64,000 nt of DNA. It comes from JAIEPW01 sp964471915. Lineage in GTDB: Bacteria > Acidobacteriota > Terriglobia > Bryobacterales > Bryobacteraceae. Positions 44,747 through 54,014 of the stretch are shown here, in pieces (position 1 is the first letter of the stretch; each line of letters starts with the position of its first letter). The DNA is taken from the NCBI GenBank assembly GCA_964471915.1, contig CAYYID010000024.1, positions 3,561-67,560 on the forward strand. Direction: 5' to 3'. The position numbers and the translations under genes were made by a program. The notes beneath the pieces were generated by a model. It made no database searches, was not told where the DNA came from, and saw nothing but the letters and a program-made list of their open reading frames with translations.

Positions 44747-45481
44747 TTATTTCTCGGGCTGCCCGAGGTGCAGCCCTTTGTGAATCGCGTACAGGGCCAG
44801 CTCCAGGCGATCCGAGACGCCGAGCTTGTCGAAGATGTTGTGCAAATGGTTCTTCACCGTCTGCTCGCTGATGAACATCTTCTCGGCCATCTCCTTGTTC
44901 TTGTAACCCTGCGCCACCAGCGCGACGATCTCGCGCTCGCGCGTCGACAGCGGGCTCCGCTCGCGCGCCTTGCCGCCGCCCGCGCCGCCGCTGCCTTCCT
45001 GGCCCGTCGAGAACTGCCGCATCACCGCCGCGGTCGTGTGCGAGTCCAGCCAGATCTCGCCCGCCTGCACTTTGCGGATGCTCTTGACGATCAGCTCCGG
45101 CGCCGTCTGCTTCAGCACGATACCCGAGCAGCCGAGCTTCATCGCCTGGACGAACTCGTTCTTGTCCTCCGAGGCGGTCAGCACGATCACCCGCGTCCGC
45201 TTGTTGCTCTGCTGCAGGCTCTGCAGCGCTCCCAGGCCGTCGAGGTTCGGCATCCGCAGATCCAGCAGCAGGATGTCGGGATCCAGTTCCTGGACCCGCT
45301 CCAGCACCTCCCGCCCGTCCGAGGCCTCGCCGACAATCTCAAAGTCATCTTCGAGCGCCAGCAGCTTCTTCAAGCCGTCCCGCACGATCGGGTGATCGTC
45401 GGCCAGCAGTATTCGAATCTTCTTGTTCGCGTTCTCCACGGCAACCAACCGTTCCGGCCCACTTGTCTCTGCTTCGCTCAT
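44747..45481 (-). CDS. NarL/FixJ family response regulator
   Basis: A 244-residue two-component regulator. The receiver domain (about 20-140) has LLADDHPIVRDG, phospho-acceptor D74 in LLLDLRMPNLDG, and VLKQTAPELI. The C-terminal LuxR-type helix-turn-helix (about 178-240) has LSTREREIVALVAQGYKNKE and SEQTVKNHLHNIFDKLGV. A Gly/Ser-rich linker joins them. No histidine kinase is adjacent, so it is an orphan in this window. A good promoter lies upstream. Confidence 0.93.
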   Translation of the reverse strand: MSEAETSGPERLVAVENANKKIRILLADDHPIVRDGLKKLLALEDDFEIVGEASDGREVLERVQELDPDILLLDLRMPNLDGLGALQSLQQSNKRTRVIVLTASEDKNEFVQAMKLGCSGIVLKQTAPELIVKSIRKVQAGEIWLDSHTTAAVMRQFSTGQEGSGGAGGGKARERSPLSTREREIVALVAQGYKNKEMAEKMFISEQTVKNHLHNIFDKLGVSDRLELALYAIHKGLHLGQPEK

Positions 45482-45507
45482 GAGCCCCTTTGCTATCGTT
45501 CGTCCCG

Positions 45508-45536
45508 ATTCTAGACGGTTCTAGTACCCTCTGCAA
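45508..45536 (-). promoter_or_regulatory. Promoter of the response-regulator gene
   Basis: Minus-strand TTGCAG (45531-45536), 17-base spacer, TAGAAT (45508-45513). It would give a leader of about 20 bases before the ATG at 45481. Confidence 0.5.
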
Positions 45537-45750
45537 TTTCGCTTGCCCTTAGTACTATGTCCCGTTTCCACTTATTTCTGTCCTAGGGTCACCTTAGGCG
45601 CACGCTCTACGCAGGAACCGCCCGGCCGGGCTCGCGGCAAGTCTTATCCTATCAGGGTCTTTCCTTTCCCGGGAGACACCGTCCCGCCCGCCACCCCTGG
45701 AATATGACACTGCCGATGGGATATGACTGTTCTGTCCCTAGCCCTCCGCT

Positions 45751-45756
45751 TAGAGT
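45751..45756 (+). promoter_or_regulatory. -10 hexamer TAGAGT, likely leaderless start
   Basis: TAGAGT ends 6 bases before the ATG at 45763. No good ribosome site. The rest of the roughly 280-base gap back to the regulator has no gene. Confidence 0.35.
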
Positions 45757-45762
45757 AGAAAC

Positions 45763-46782
45763 ATGGAGTCCATCTATTGGGTCCTGTGCTGGCTGTGCCA
45801 CCGGACCTGCAAGCATTGTTACGACGACCGCTTCCGGCCCTATTACGGCCCGCAACTGGACTCCGTGGTCGACCAGGCGCGCCGCGCGTTTCCGCGCATC
45901 GTGGAAAACCTGCCGGAGTCCATGACGTTTCTCGAAGGTCCGAACCTTGCGCCGCAGAAGGGCCGGATCATCCTGGCGGGCGGTGAAGTGCTGCTCGATC
46001 CGGTGCGCGAGCCGATCCTCTATCCCACGCTAGACCTGCTGCGCCGGAAGTACGGGTCCGGGGTGTCGCTGATCGTACAGACTACGGGGGATCTGGTGAC
46101 GCCCCGCATCGCCGCGGAGCTGGTCGAGCACGGCGTTGACATGATCTCCGTCTCGGGGATCGACTCGTACCATGCCGGCTTGGAAAGCGCTGCGGCTCAG
46201 GAGGCTTTGGTTGCCCGCCTGACCTCGACCTTCGAGGCGTTGGGCATGGTCCGGTTCGCTAATCAGCCCGGGTTCGTCCGCTTGGGCGATTCCGGGGAGC
46301 GTTATTACAGTTTCTTCGGGGCCCAGCCGGATTCCTGGATCGGGAAGCTCTGGCCGCGCGGGCGGGCTCAGCAGAACGAACTCTCCACCGCCACGCTGGC
46401 CGACAACTTCTGTAACGCATGGTCGGGCGGTCTCAACTTCCTGAATACGGCCCGGGCGGGATCGGAAGTTTCCATCGAGCCGGACGGCCGGGTCTATCCC
46501 TGTTGCATGAAGACCGCCCTGGCGGTCGGGAACGCCGCCGAGGAGCCGCTGCTGGCCATCCTGGACCGGCTCCGCGGGAACCCGGTCTACGAAGCGATCA
46601 GCGCGGGCGAGCCGCAGCGGATGGGCATCGCGCACGGCTGGAGCGAGGCAAAGTTCCTGGAGCGATCTGCGACCCGGCTACCCTCGGGACGCACGTATCA
46701 AAACTTGTGCGTTGGTTGCGACGCCTTCCACCGCGAGGTTCTTGGCGGAGAAGTTCCGCAATTAGTGCAACTTACCGTCTGA
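45763..46782 (+). CDS. Radical SAM protein with SPASM-like C-terminal cysteines
   Basis: A 339-residue radical SAM enzyme. The iron-sulphur motif is C12-x3-C16-x2-C19 (CHRTCKHC), with an extra Cys at 9. GGEVLLDP corresponds to the SAM-binding GGE. Near the C-terminus PDGRVYPCCMKT and NLCVGCDAFH look like ligands of an auxiliary cluster, as in SPASM proteins that modify peptides or make cofactors. No obvious precursor peptide or partner gene lies nearby; the next gene is an Oar-like receptor. The reaction is unknown. Confidence 0.82.
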   Translation: MESIYWVLCWLCHRTCKHCYDDRFRPYYGPQLDSVVDQARRAFPRIVENLPESMTFLEGPNLAPQKGRIILAGGEVLLDPVREPILYPTLDLLRRKYGSGVSLIVQTTGDLVTPRIAAELVEHGVDMISVSGIDSYHAGLESAAAQEALVARLTSTFEALGMVRFANQPGFVRLGDSGERYYSFFGAQPDSWIGKLWPRGRAQQNELSTATLADNFCNAWSGGLNFLNTARAGSEVSIEPDGRVYPCCMKTALAVGNAAEEPLLAILDRLRGNPVYEAISAGEPQRMGIAHGWSEAKFLERSATRLPSGRTYQNLCVGCDAFHREVLGGEVPQLVQLTV

Positions 46783-46890
46783 TCCAGAATATCTGATCGC
46801 GCCCATCCGGAAACCTGCCTTGACTCCGGCGGCACGGGGTCGTAACATTCTCCAAACTCGCTTTTCCTAGGAACAGCGGTCGGGAGGACT

Positions 46891-49800
46891 ATGCTCAGGC
46901 TGGGATTTCTTGCCATCGCCGGGATTTTGACCCTTGGCGTCTTCGATCAGGCGTCCGCGCAAACGGCAACGTTACGCGGTACGGTAACAGACCAAAGCGG
47001 CGCGGTTATGGGCCAGGCGAAGGTCACGCTCCGCAACGTCGGCAAGGGCTGGGTCCGCACCGCCACGACGTCGGAGGGCGGCGACTACGTCTTCACCCAG
47101 ATCCCGCCGGAAACCTACACGCTCCTGGTGGAGCAGACCGGTTTCGTGGGCGAGGAACGCAAGGACGTCGTGCTGCAGGTGAACCAGGAGGTCCGCATCG
47201 ACTTCGCGCTGAAGGTCGGCTCGACCTCAGACAAGGTGGTGGTGGAGGCGGCGGCGCCGCTGGTACAGTCCGAGAACGCAACCACCGGCGCGGTGGTCGA
47301 GGAGCGCAAGATCAAGGAACTGCCGTTGAACGGGCGCGAGTTCTGGCAACTGGCACAGCTTTCGCCGATGGTAATGACGCCGACGCAGAATTCGAGCCTC
47401 GGATTCCGGGGCGGCTTCAACGTCGCGGGTTCGGCCGAGTTGAACAACGCGTTCATCATGGACGGCATCGACAACAACGACCAGACTACGGGCCAGCCCA
47501 CGCACCGGCCCAGCGTCGACGGCATCCAGGAGTTCAAGGTGCTGACGGGCATATATCCGGCGGAGTACGGCCGGCAGTCCGGCGGGCAGATCGTCATCAC
47601 GACGAAATCCGGCACGAACGAAATCCACGGCACCGCGTTTTACTTCCACCGCAACGACAACCTGGACGCGCGCAACTTCTTCAATCCCGGCGCGCTGCCG
47701 GAGCTGAAGCGGCACCAGTACGGCGCCTCGGTGGGCGGACCGGTTTTCAAGAACCGGACGTTCTACTTCGGCACGTATGAGGCCCTGCGGCTTGGGGAGG
47801 GCGTTGCCCAGTTGCGCTCGGTGCCGACCGACCGCATGTGGACCGGCGACCTCTCCGAGCTGAACAAGGTGATTCGGGATCCGCGCGGCGGCAACTTCGC
47901 GAACGCACGCATTCCCTCCGACCGTCTCGACCAGACCAGCCTGAAGTTCCGGCCCTTCTGGCCCAAGCCCAACCTGCCGGGCGCGCTCAACAACTACGCC
48001 TTCGTCGGCACTCGGACGTCCGACGTCGACCAGTTCTCCGGACGGGTCGACCACCGTTTCTCGGACAAGGATTCGCTTTACGGCAGCTACCAGTTCAGCC
48101 AGCGCGAGAACGTCGAACCGTCGAACGCACTATGCTCGAACCGCGGTTTGCCGCTCTTTTCCTGCACCGAGCCCGAGCGGACCCAGATCTTCTCTCTGGT
48201 GCAGATCCACGCCTTCACGCCGGGCCTCTTGAACGAGTTCCGGATCGGCTTCAACCGGATCCGCACGAACCGGTTCCAGGATGACCGGGAACTCGGCGAC
48301 ATCGTCCGCCAGATCGGCATCCAGGGTCTGCCCACCACCGACTTCTTCAACGGCGGCGTACCTCAGGTTTCGGTAACCGGCTTCGCCACGATTGGCGGAC
48401 CCACCAACCTGCCGCAGGGCCGCCGGGTGACTAACTACAACCTCGTCAACGGAACCACTTGGGTGAAGGGCCGCCACACCATGAAAGGCGGCATCGACTA
48501 CAAGAAATACCTTTTCAACAGCTTCTTCACCAGCTTCGGCCGAGGCGCCTTCACCTTTAACGGGCAGTTCACCGGCGACGGCCTCGCCGACTTCCTCATC
48601 GGAGGACTGCGCCAGACGCAGCGCCAACCCGGCGAGCCGTTCAACAACATCTACAACTTCTCCCTCGGGGCGTACTTCCAGGACGACTGGCAAATCTCGA
48701 GGAAGTTGACCTTGAATTTGGGCCTGCGCTACGACTACAACCAGCCGATCCTGGAGCGCGTGGACAAGAACGCCAGCTACGATCCGAAGACCGGCAACAT
48801 CGTCGTCGCCGACGGCCGCTTGGTCAACACGACGGGCGGACAGTTGGTGAACGCCGGCAACTCGACGCTCGGCCGCCAGATGTGGCGTCCGGATCGCAAC
48901 AACTGGGCGCCGCGGGTCGGCATCGCGTACCGGCCCTTCGGCGATAACAATACCGTGATCCGCGCCGGCTACGGCTGGTTCTATAACCTGATCGTCTCGG
49001 CCAACGGCCTCTCCACGATGTATCGGGGCCTACCGTTCCGCCGCGCCGAGACGTTTATCAACACGACGACCAACGTGATTGCGACGTGGGCGAATCCATT
49101 CCCGGCGAACGTCTCGGGCGGCGGCCTGAACCCGCAGGGCATCAACGCCGATTTCCGCGACGCTTACATGCAGCAGTGGACGTTCGGCATCCAACGCCAG
49201 GTGACTAAGGACATGGTGGCAGAGGTGACCTACTTCGGATCCAAAGGCACACGCCTGCCGCTGAACTTCGACATCAACCAGCCGGCGCCCGGTCCGGGTT
49301 CGATCGCTGCGCGGCGGCCGTTCCCGCAATGGGGTGCGGTCAATTGGCGCGAGTCGGTGGGCAACTCCAGCTTCAACGCGCTTACCACGCGCCTCGAGCA
49401 CCGCTTTGCCCGGGGCCTGACGTTCCTCGGCACGTACACCTACTCGCACTCCATCGACTTCGGCAATCAGCCCGCCGGTTCGGGTGACGGCGAGGCCGGC
49501 ATCCTGAATCCGCTCAACCTGCGCGCCGAGCGTGGCCACTCCGAGTTCGATACGCGCCACCGCGCCATCGCGTCGTTCGTCTACGATCTGCCGATGGGCC
49601 GGGGCCGCGCCCTCTTCGGCGGTGCTTCGGGCTGGGTGCAGCAGTTGCTCGGCGGCTGGCAGACCAGCGGTATCTTCCTGGCACAGACCGGCCGGCCGTT
49701 CACCGTCATAACCGCCCGCGATATCTCCAACACCGGCAACACGGCCAACCGCCCCTTCCTGGTGGGCGATCCGAACGACGGCGAACGGAGACCGGAGCGG

Positions 49801-50100
49801 TGGTTCAACACCGCCGCTTTCTCCGACGCTCTGCCAGCCGGCGTCTTCCGGTTCGGCGATGTGGGCACGAACACGCTGTTCTCAGACGGCGTTGTCAATG
49901 TCGACGCCACGCTGTTCAAGAACTTCACCATGCTCAACGAGCGTCTGCGGATCCAGTTCCGCAGCGAGTTCTTCAACCTGTTCAACCACGCGAACTTCGG
50001 GATCCCGGACCGCAACCTCGCTTCGGGCACCTTCGGCCGCGTGTCGCAGACTTCGACGCTGAACCGGCAGATCCAGTTCGGCATGAAGTTCGTCTTCTGA
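46891..50100 (+). CDS. Oar-like TonB-dependent receptor with carboxypeptidase-like domain
   Basis: A 1069-residue outer-membrane protein. A signal peptide (LGVFDQASA) is followed by a carboxypeptidase regulatory-like domain (25-110, LRGTVTDQSGAVMGQAKVTL), a plug region (about 120-240) containing IKELPLNGREFWQLAQLSP, typical of Oar/Solibacter receptors, and a long barrel ending NRQIQFGMKFVF. Such receptors are greatly expanded in acidobacteria; the substrate is generally unknown and often a carbohydrate or peptide. GGAGG at about 46882-46886 is a good ribosome site. A terminator hairpin follows. Confidence 0.92.
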   Translation: MLRLGFLAIAGILTLGVFDQASAQTATLRGTVTDQSGAVMGQAKVTLRNVGKGWVRTATTSEGGDYVFTQIPPETYTLLVEQTGFVGEERKDVVLQVNQEVRIDFALKVGSTSDKVVVEAAAPLVQSENATTGAVVEERKIKELPLNGREFWQLAQLSPMVMTPTQNSSLGFRGGFNVAGSAELNNAFIMDGIDNNDQTTGQPTHRPSVDGIQEFKVLTGIYPAEYGRQSGGQIVITTKSGTNEIHGTAFYFHRNDNLDARNFFNPGALPELKRHQYGASVGGPVFKNRTFYFGTYEALRLGEGVAQLRSVPTDRMWTGDLSELNKVIRDPRGGNFANARIPSDRLDQTSLKFRPFWPKPNLPGALNNYAFVGTRTSDVDQFSGRVDHRFSDKDSLYGSYQFSQRENVEPSNALCSNRGLPLFSCTEPERTQIFSLVQIHAFTPGLLNEFRIGFNRIRTNRFQDDRELGDIVRQIGIQGLPTTDFFNGGVPQVSVTGFATIGGPTNLPQGRRVTNYNLVNGTTWVKGRHTMKGGIDYKKYLFNSFFTSFGRGAFTFNGQFTGDGLADFLIGGLRQTQRQPGEPFNNIYNFSLGAYFQDDWQISRKLTLNLGLRYDYNQPILERVDKNASYDPKTGNIVVADGRLVNTTGGQLVNAGNSTLGRQMWRPDRNNWAPRVGIAYRPFGDNNTVIRAGYGWFYNLIVSANGLSTMYRGLPFRRAETFINTTTNVIATWANPFPANVSGGGLNPQGINADFRDAYMQQWTFGIQRQVTKDMVAEVTYFGSKGTRLPLNFDINQPAPGPGSIAARRPFPQWGAVNWRESVGNSSFNALTTRLEHRFARGLTFLGTYTYSHSIDFGNQPAGSGDGEAGILNPLNLRAERGHSEFDTRHRAIASFVYDLPMGRGRALFGGASGWVQQLLGGWQTSGIFLAQTGRPFTVITARDISNTGNTANRPFLVGDPNDGERRPERWFNTAAFSDALPAGVFRFGDVGTNTLFSDGVVNVDATLFKNFTMLNERLRIQFRSEFFNLFNHANFGIPDRNLASGTFGRVSQTSTLNRQIQFGMKFVF

Positions 50101-50104
50101 TACC

Positions 50105-50124
50105 GGGGCAGGCTTCCCTGCCCC
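50105..50124. terminator. Hairpin between convergent genes, probable terminator
   Basis: GGGGCAGG-CTTC-CCTGCCCC is a perfect 8-bp stem with a four-base loop, lying between the stop codons of two converging genes. It may work in both directions; there is no long T tract. Confidence 0.6.
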
Positions 50125-50127
50125 CGC

Positions 50128-52587
50128 CTACGGCTTCTTCTCTCTCTTCTTGCGCAGCCGGTCGAACAAGTCGCCCAGGGCGCCGTCGGGCTTCGCTCCC
50201 TCGGCCGGCGACTTGCCCGTGAGGGCGTCGAGGAGGCCCTTCGTGCTCGCCGGCAGTACGCTTTGCAGTTTCAGCTTGCCGACCTGCTCCGCGTCGGGCG
50301 CGAAGCGGGGCGCGCCGAAGCTGCCCGAAATGAGGGCCGGCACCACCAGTTCCCCGTTCTGATTGCCCAGCGCGGTGGTCAGCCAGCCGCCAACGCGGTC
50401 GCCGCCCAGCGCCCCGGCGCCGGACTTCTGCAGGAACTCTTTAGTGAGGATCGCGGTGGCCCGCAGGTTGAGCTTCTGATCGGCCAGGCCGATGGCGCCG
50501 CTGGCGCCCAGGGAACCGCCGTCGAAGGCGGCGCGCAGGTCCTGGGTGCGGGCCAGGCCGGAAACGATGTCGAAGGTCCCGTCCAGCTTCAGGATGTCGG
50601 TGTAGGGCGTCTCGCGTTGCGCGTACCCGAGGAACCGGGCAATCGACGCGACTTCGTTGAGCACGTTGACGCCCTCCAGCCGCCCCCGCGGCATGGACAG
50701 CCGGACCTTGCCGTTCAACGAGGGCGCGATCTGCTCCGCGCCGGCCGCGCTGAACTGAAGATCCGCGTCGCCGGAAAGCGGCCCGCTGAGGCTCCGCAGG
50801 GAACTCATGGCGGCCAGCAGTTTCTGGGTCTCGACATTGGCAAGCTTGGCGCGCACCACATAGCGGGCCGGCGTCTGGTTGAGGTCCGCGGTGAGCACGC
50901 CGCCGAGCTGGCCGCCGAAGCAGGCGCTCGAGACCGGACTCAGGGTCAGCATGCCGCGGGAGAGGGCGACCGTGGCCTTCACGTCCGTCAGTACCATCCG
51001 GTCGAGGCTCAGCTTGCCGAGAGTCACCGTGCCGCGGGCGGTGATGTCGCCGAGCCCGAGGCCGCCCGCCGCGGAAGGGTGCTCCGTGCGCCACTGCCGG
51101 ATGGCGGCGGCGTCGAAATTGTCCATCGCGGCACGGAATTCGAGGTTCGGCTTGTCGAAGCCGGTGAGCGTCGCGCTGCCGGAGAGACGGCTGGCGCCGA
51201 GCGACGCCTCGACGTCTTCGAGGGTGACGCGTTCGCCGGCGAACTTCGCGCGCGCCTTGCGCACGCCCAGCGATTCCGGCAGCGCGGCGAGCTTCAGCTC
51301 GACGTTTTGCAGCGAACCGGCGCCGGCGTACGTCCATTTTCCTCCGGCGCGGCGGAGCGTCGCGTCTAGTGAAACTTCACCCTTGCCGGACATGCCGTCC
51401 GGCCGGAGGCCGTAGGCGGAGGCGATGCGGAGCAGCTCTTCGAGGCTCGCGCCCGAGGTCCGCAGCATGACCTCTGCCTGTGGGTTCTCGGTCTGGTAGG
51501 CGCTGACGCGAGCCTGCGCCGTGAGCTGGGTGCGGCCAGTCTCGACGCGGAAGGAGTTCGTCACTAGGGTCTCGGGCGTGAACTCGATGCGCAGCGCCGA
51601 GGCGCGGACGGGCTCCCGCAGATCCTTGCCGGAAATGCGGGCGTCGGAGGCGGCGATGGCCCCGCGGAAGGCGGGCGCGGCAGGCGCGCCGGTGACGGCG
51701 ACGTCGATATCCACGGCGCCTTCGGCCTGCAGCCCCGCGGGCAAGCTGGCGCCGAAAAGTCCGGCGACGCGGAGCAGGTCGCCGAGCGGCGCCTGCGTGG
51801 ACTGGATCCGCAGGTCGAGCGCCTGCTCCCCGATCCGGCCGGTGGCCGCGGCGGAGAGAGCGCCGAGCTTGGCGCGCAGCGAGCGCATCTCGAAACCGCC
51901 GCCCGAGTACGTTCCGTCGAACTCCGCCGTCAGGATTTCCTTGAGACGCTCGGAGCGAACCTCGACGTTCCCCTTTGCGGTGGTCCCATTGCCGGCCGGA
52001 GCGAAGTCGGCGCGAACGGCGACATCGGAGCGCGCCGCGTCCAGCCGGACCTTCGCCTCCAGAGACCCGGGAGCGCCACCCAAGCCGCCGCGGAGCGTCA
52101 CGCTGATGTGCTCGAATTGCTGCCGGCGGCCGTCGCGGGTGATGCCGAGTGTGCCGTCGCGGATCGCCAGGCGGTTCAGGGTCAGCGGCTGCGCCGCGGA
52201 GCCTCCCTCGGTCTCGTAGTTCCACTTGCCGGCGGGCGACCGGATCAACTCCACGGCGGGGGTATCGAGTTCCACGCCCTGCAGTTCCACCTCCCGGCGC
52301 AGCAGCGGCCACAGGGCCATCTGGACACGGACGCCGCGCGCGGCCACCATCGGCGTTGCGTCGGGGAAGCCGGCGGGCTGGCGGATCACGAGGTCCTGCA
52401 ACGAAATGGCCGGAGGGAGAAACCGCATCTCCATCCGGCCGATCTTGACTTGACGTTGTAACCGGGCTTCCAACTGCGCTTGCAGAGGGGCGCGCAGCGA
52501 ATCCGGGTCAAAGGTGAAGAACAGGGCCGCCGCCACGAAAGCTGCGGCCGCAAGAACAATCGCGGCGATAAGGACAGGCTTGCGCAT
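50128..52587 (-). CDS. AsmA family protein
   Basis: An 819-residue protein with one N-terminal membrane helix (PVLIAAIVLAAAAFVAAALF) and a long periplasmic repetitive beta domain of the AsmA/YhdP type, for example DPDSLRAPLQAQLEARLQRQ near the N-terminus and LEGVNVLNEVASIARFLGYA in the C-terminal AsmA region. Members of this group bridge the periplasm and move phospholipids to the outer membrane. The last 45 residues are charged (DRLRKKREKKP). The ATG at 52587 is chosen because GGAG lies just upstream. Confidence 0.85.
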   Translation of the reverse strand: MRKPVLIAAIVLAAAAFVAAALFFTFDPDSLRAPLQAQLEARLQRQVKIGRMEMRFLPPAISLQDLVIRQPAGFPDATPMVAARGVRVQMALWPLLRREVELQGVELDTPAVELIRSPAGKWNYETEGGSAAQPLTLNRLAIRDGTLGITRDGRRQQFEHISVTLRGGLGGAPGSLEAKVRLDAARSDVAVRADFAPAGNGTTAKGNVEVRSERLKEILTAEFDGTYSGGGFEMRSLRAKLGALSAAATGRIGEQALDLRIQSTQAPLGDLLRVAGLFGASLPAGLQAEGAVDIDVAVTGAPAAPAFRGAIAASDARISGKDLREPVRASALRIEFTPETLVTNSFRVETGRTQLTAQARVSAYQTENPQAEVMLRTSGASLEELLRIASAYGLRPDGMSGKGEVSLDATLRRAGGKWTYAGAGSLQNVELKLAALPESLGVRKARAKFAGERVTLEDVEASLGASRLSGSATLTGFDKPNLEFRAAMDNFDAAAIRQWRTEHPSAAGGLGLGDITARGTVTLGKLSLDRMVLTDVKATVALSRGMLTLSPVSSACFGGQLGGVLTADLNQTPARYVVRAKLANVETQKLLAAMSSLRSLSGPLSGDADLQFSAAGAEQIAPSLNGKVRLSMPRGRLEGVNVLNEVASIARFLGYAQRETPYTDILKLDGTFDIVSGLARTQDLRAAFDGGSLGASGAIGLADQKLNLRATAILTKEFLQKSGAGALGGDRVGGWLTTALGNQNGELVVPALISGSFGAPRFAPDAEQVGKLKLQSVLPASTKGLLDALTGKSPAEGAKPDGALGDLFDRLRKKREKKP

Positions 52588-52623
52588 AAATCGCTCCTGC
52601 CCCCATGATCGCAACTTTGCGCG

Positions 52624-52905
52624 CTAGCGCTGCAGCTGCGTCGAGGCGACCCACTGGCCGTAGAGGAAGTAGCAGGCCAGCGCCACGCCGAGAATCGCTA
52701 CCGCGATGGTCAGCCGTTTGCCCCAGGCATCGATGCCGTCCAACCGGCGAGCGACCAAGGCCTGTTGACTCACCAGTTGCACCTCGCTGTCTCGCAGATG
52801 CACCATGTCGTCTTCATGGGAAGCGACCACTTTGCGATAGATCGCCAGCGCCACAACCACGCAAGCCATGGCACCCCAAACGCCTAAGAGCATTGTAAAG
52901 GTCAT
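52624..52905 (-). CDS. Small membrane protein, unknown function
   Basis: A 93-residue protein with two hydrophobic helices (MLLGVWGAMACVVVALAIY and LTIAVAILGVALACYFLYG) separated by a charged segment. AGGAGG upstream of the ATG at 52905 is the best ribosome site in the region, which supports a real gene. It lies 36 bases before the AsmA gene. No family recognised. Confidence 0.65.
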   Translation of the reverse strand: MTFTMLLGVWGAMACVVVALAIYRKVVASHEDDMVHLRDSEVQLVSQQALVARRLDGIDAWGKRLTIAVAILGVALACYFLYGQWVASTQLQR

Positions 52906-53036
52906 GTTGCCTCCTAAGGGGCGTTCCGATACATAAGTCCCAGGAACCGCCACCCTGGACGAGGCAATTGGCGTGCCGCCGGCAAGTGCTTGAAAACACT
53001 TACCCGCAACCAGGCGATTGGGGCAAAATCCCCAGC

Positions 53037-53999
53037 CTAAACCGTGAAGAAACCCATTTGCCCGCCGGTGTGCCAGAACAAGGCAGTTTCCGTTTCGAGA
53101 AGCCGGCCGGAGCGGATCCAGGCGATCAACCCGGCCATGGCCTTGCCGGTGTACACGGGGTCCAGGATCAGACCCTCAAACCGGGCCGCGAGCGCGATGG
53201 CCTCGTCGCGGCCGGGTCCGGGAAGCCCATAACCCTCACCGACCAGGGTGTCGTCCACGATCACCGGACGATCGTGGAGCGGCGTGTCGAGCAGAAGCGC
53301 GATGCCCGCGCGCAACCTGGCCACCACGGCGGCAATGGACGCCGCGGAGTCGTCTGCCGAGATTCCGATGAGGCGCGTCGCGTTCCAGCCCGCTAGCTGC
53401 ACGCCCGCCTCGAGACCGGCCTGGGTGCCGCCCGAGGAAGTGCAGTGGAAGATCCAGTCGGGCGGCTTCTCCAACTGCCCGCCCAGTTCCTGGACGGCGC
53501 GGACGAAACCGAGTGCGCCGAGCGGCGTCGAGGCGCCGAGCGGGATCACGCAGGGGCGACGGCCGGCGCCCTGCAGATCGGCCGCGAGTTCGTCCATGCG
53601 GGCGGTCCGTTCGCGGCGGTCGGCGACGCGGTGCACGGTGGCGCCGTAGAGCTGGTCGAGCCACAGGCTCGCGGTGTTTTCGGACGCTCCCGGGGGCGTA
53701 TTCATCACCAGGTGGCATTCGAGGCCTAACCGGGCGGCGGCCGCCGCGGTGATGCGGCAATGGTTGGACCGGATGCCGCCGCAGGTGATCAGCGTGTCCG
53801 CACCCTGGGCGAGCGCCTGGGCGATCACATACTCGAGCTTGCGGACCTTGTTACCTCCGAAGCCGACGCCAGTGAGGTCATCGCGTTTCACCAGGAGGCG
53901 CGGACAACCGGGGCCGAGCTGGCTGCGGAGGCGAGACAGGTCCTCCACCGGCGTGGGGTAGCCGAGGGGCAGGCGGGAGATCGCGGCAAGTTCTGGCAC
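53037..53999 (-). CDS. PLP-dependent 1-aminocyclopropane-1-carboxylate deaminase/D-cysteine desulfhydrase family
   Basis: A 320-residue fold-type II PLP enzyme. The PLP lysine lies in GVGFGGNKVRKLEY, CGGIRSNHCRITAAAAARLG is the substrate region, and TSSGGTQAGLEAG binds the phosphate. The group includes ACC deaminases and D-cysteine desulfhydrases; sequence reading alone does not separate them. The best start is GTG 53999. Only 15 bases separate this start codon from that of the divergent DoxX gene. Downstream of the stop, a 7-bp imperfect hairpin (52982-53003) may end the transcript. Confidence 0.85.
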   Translation of the reverse strand: MPELAAISRLPLGYPTPVEDLSRLRSQLGPGCPRLLVKRDDLTGVGFGGNKVRKLEYVIAQALAQGADTLITCGGIRSNHCRITAAAAARLGLECHLVMNTPPGASENTASLWLDQLYGATVHRVADRRERTARMDELAADLQGAGRRPCVIPLGASTPLGALGFVRAVQELGGQLEKPPDWIFHCTSSGGTQAGLEAGVQLAGWNATRLIGISADDSAASIAAVVARLRAGIALLLDTPLHDRPVIVDDTLVGEGYGLPGPGRDEAIALAARFEGLILDPVYTGKAMAGLIAWIRSGRLLETETALFWHTGGQMGFFTV

Positions 54000-54001
54000 G
54001 G

Positions 54002-54007
54002 TAGAAT
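54002..54007 (+). promoter_or_regulatory. -10 hexamer TAGAAT, likely leaderless start
   Basis: TAGAAT ends 7 bases before the ATG at 54015; it lies in the 15-base gap between two divergent genes, so its -35 region is inside the neighbouring coding sequence. Confidence 0.45.
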
Positions 54008-54014
54008 CTTGAGT

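Noticed and set aside
42386..45514. 1042-codon plus-strand frame
   Set aside because: Shadow of the HpcH/HpaI-like gene, hicBA and the regulator; it also overlaps nth in another frame.
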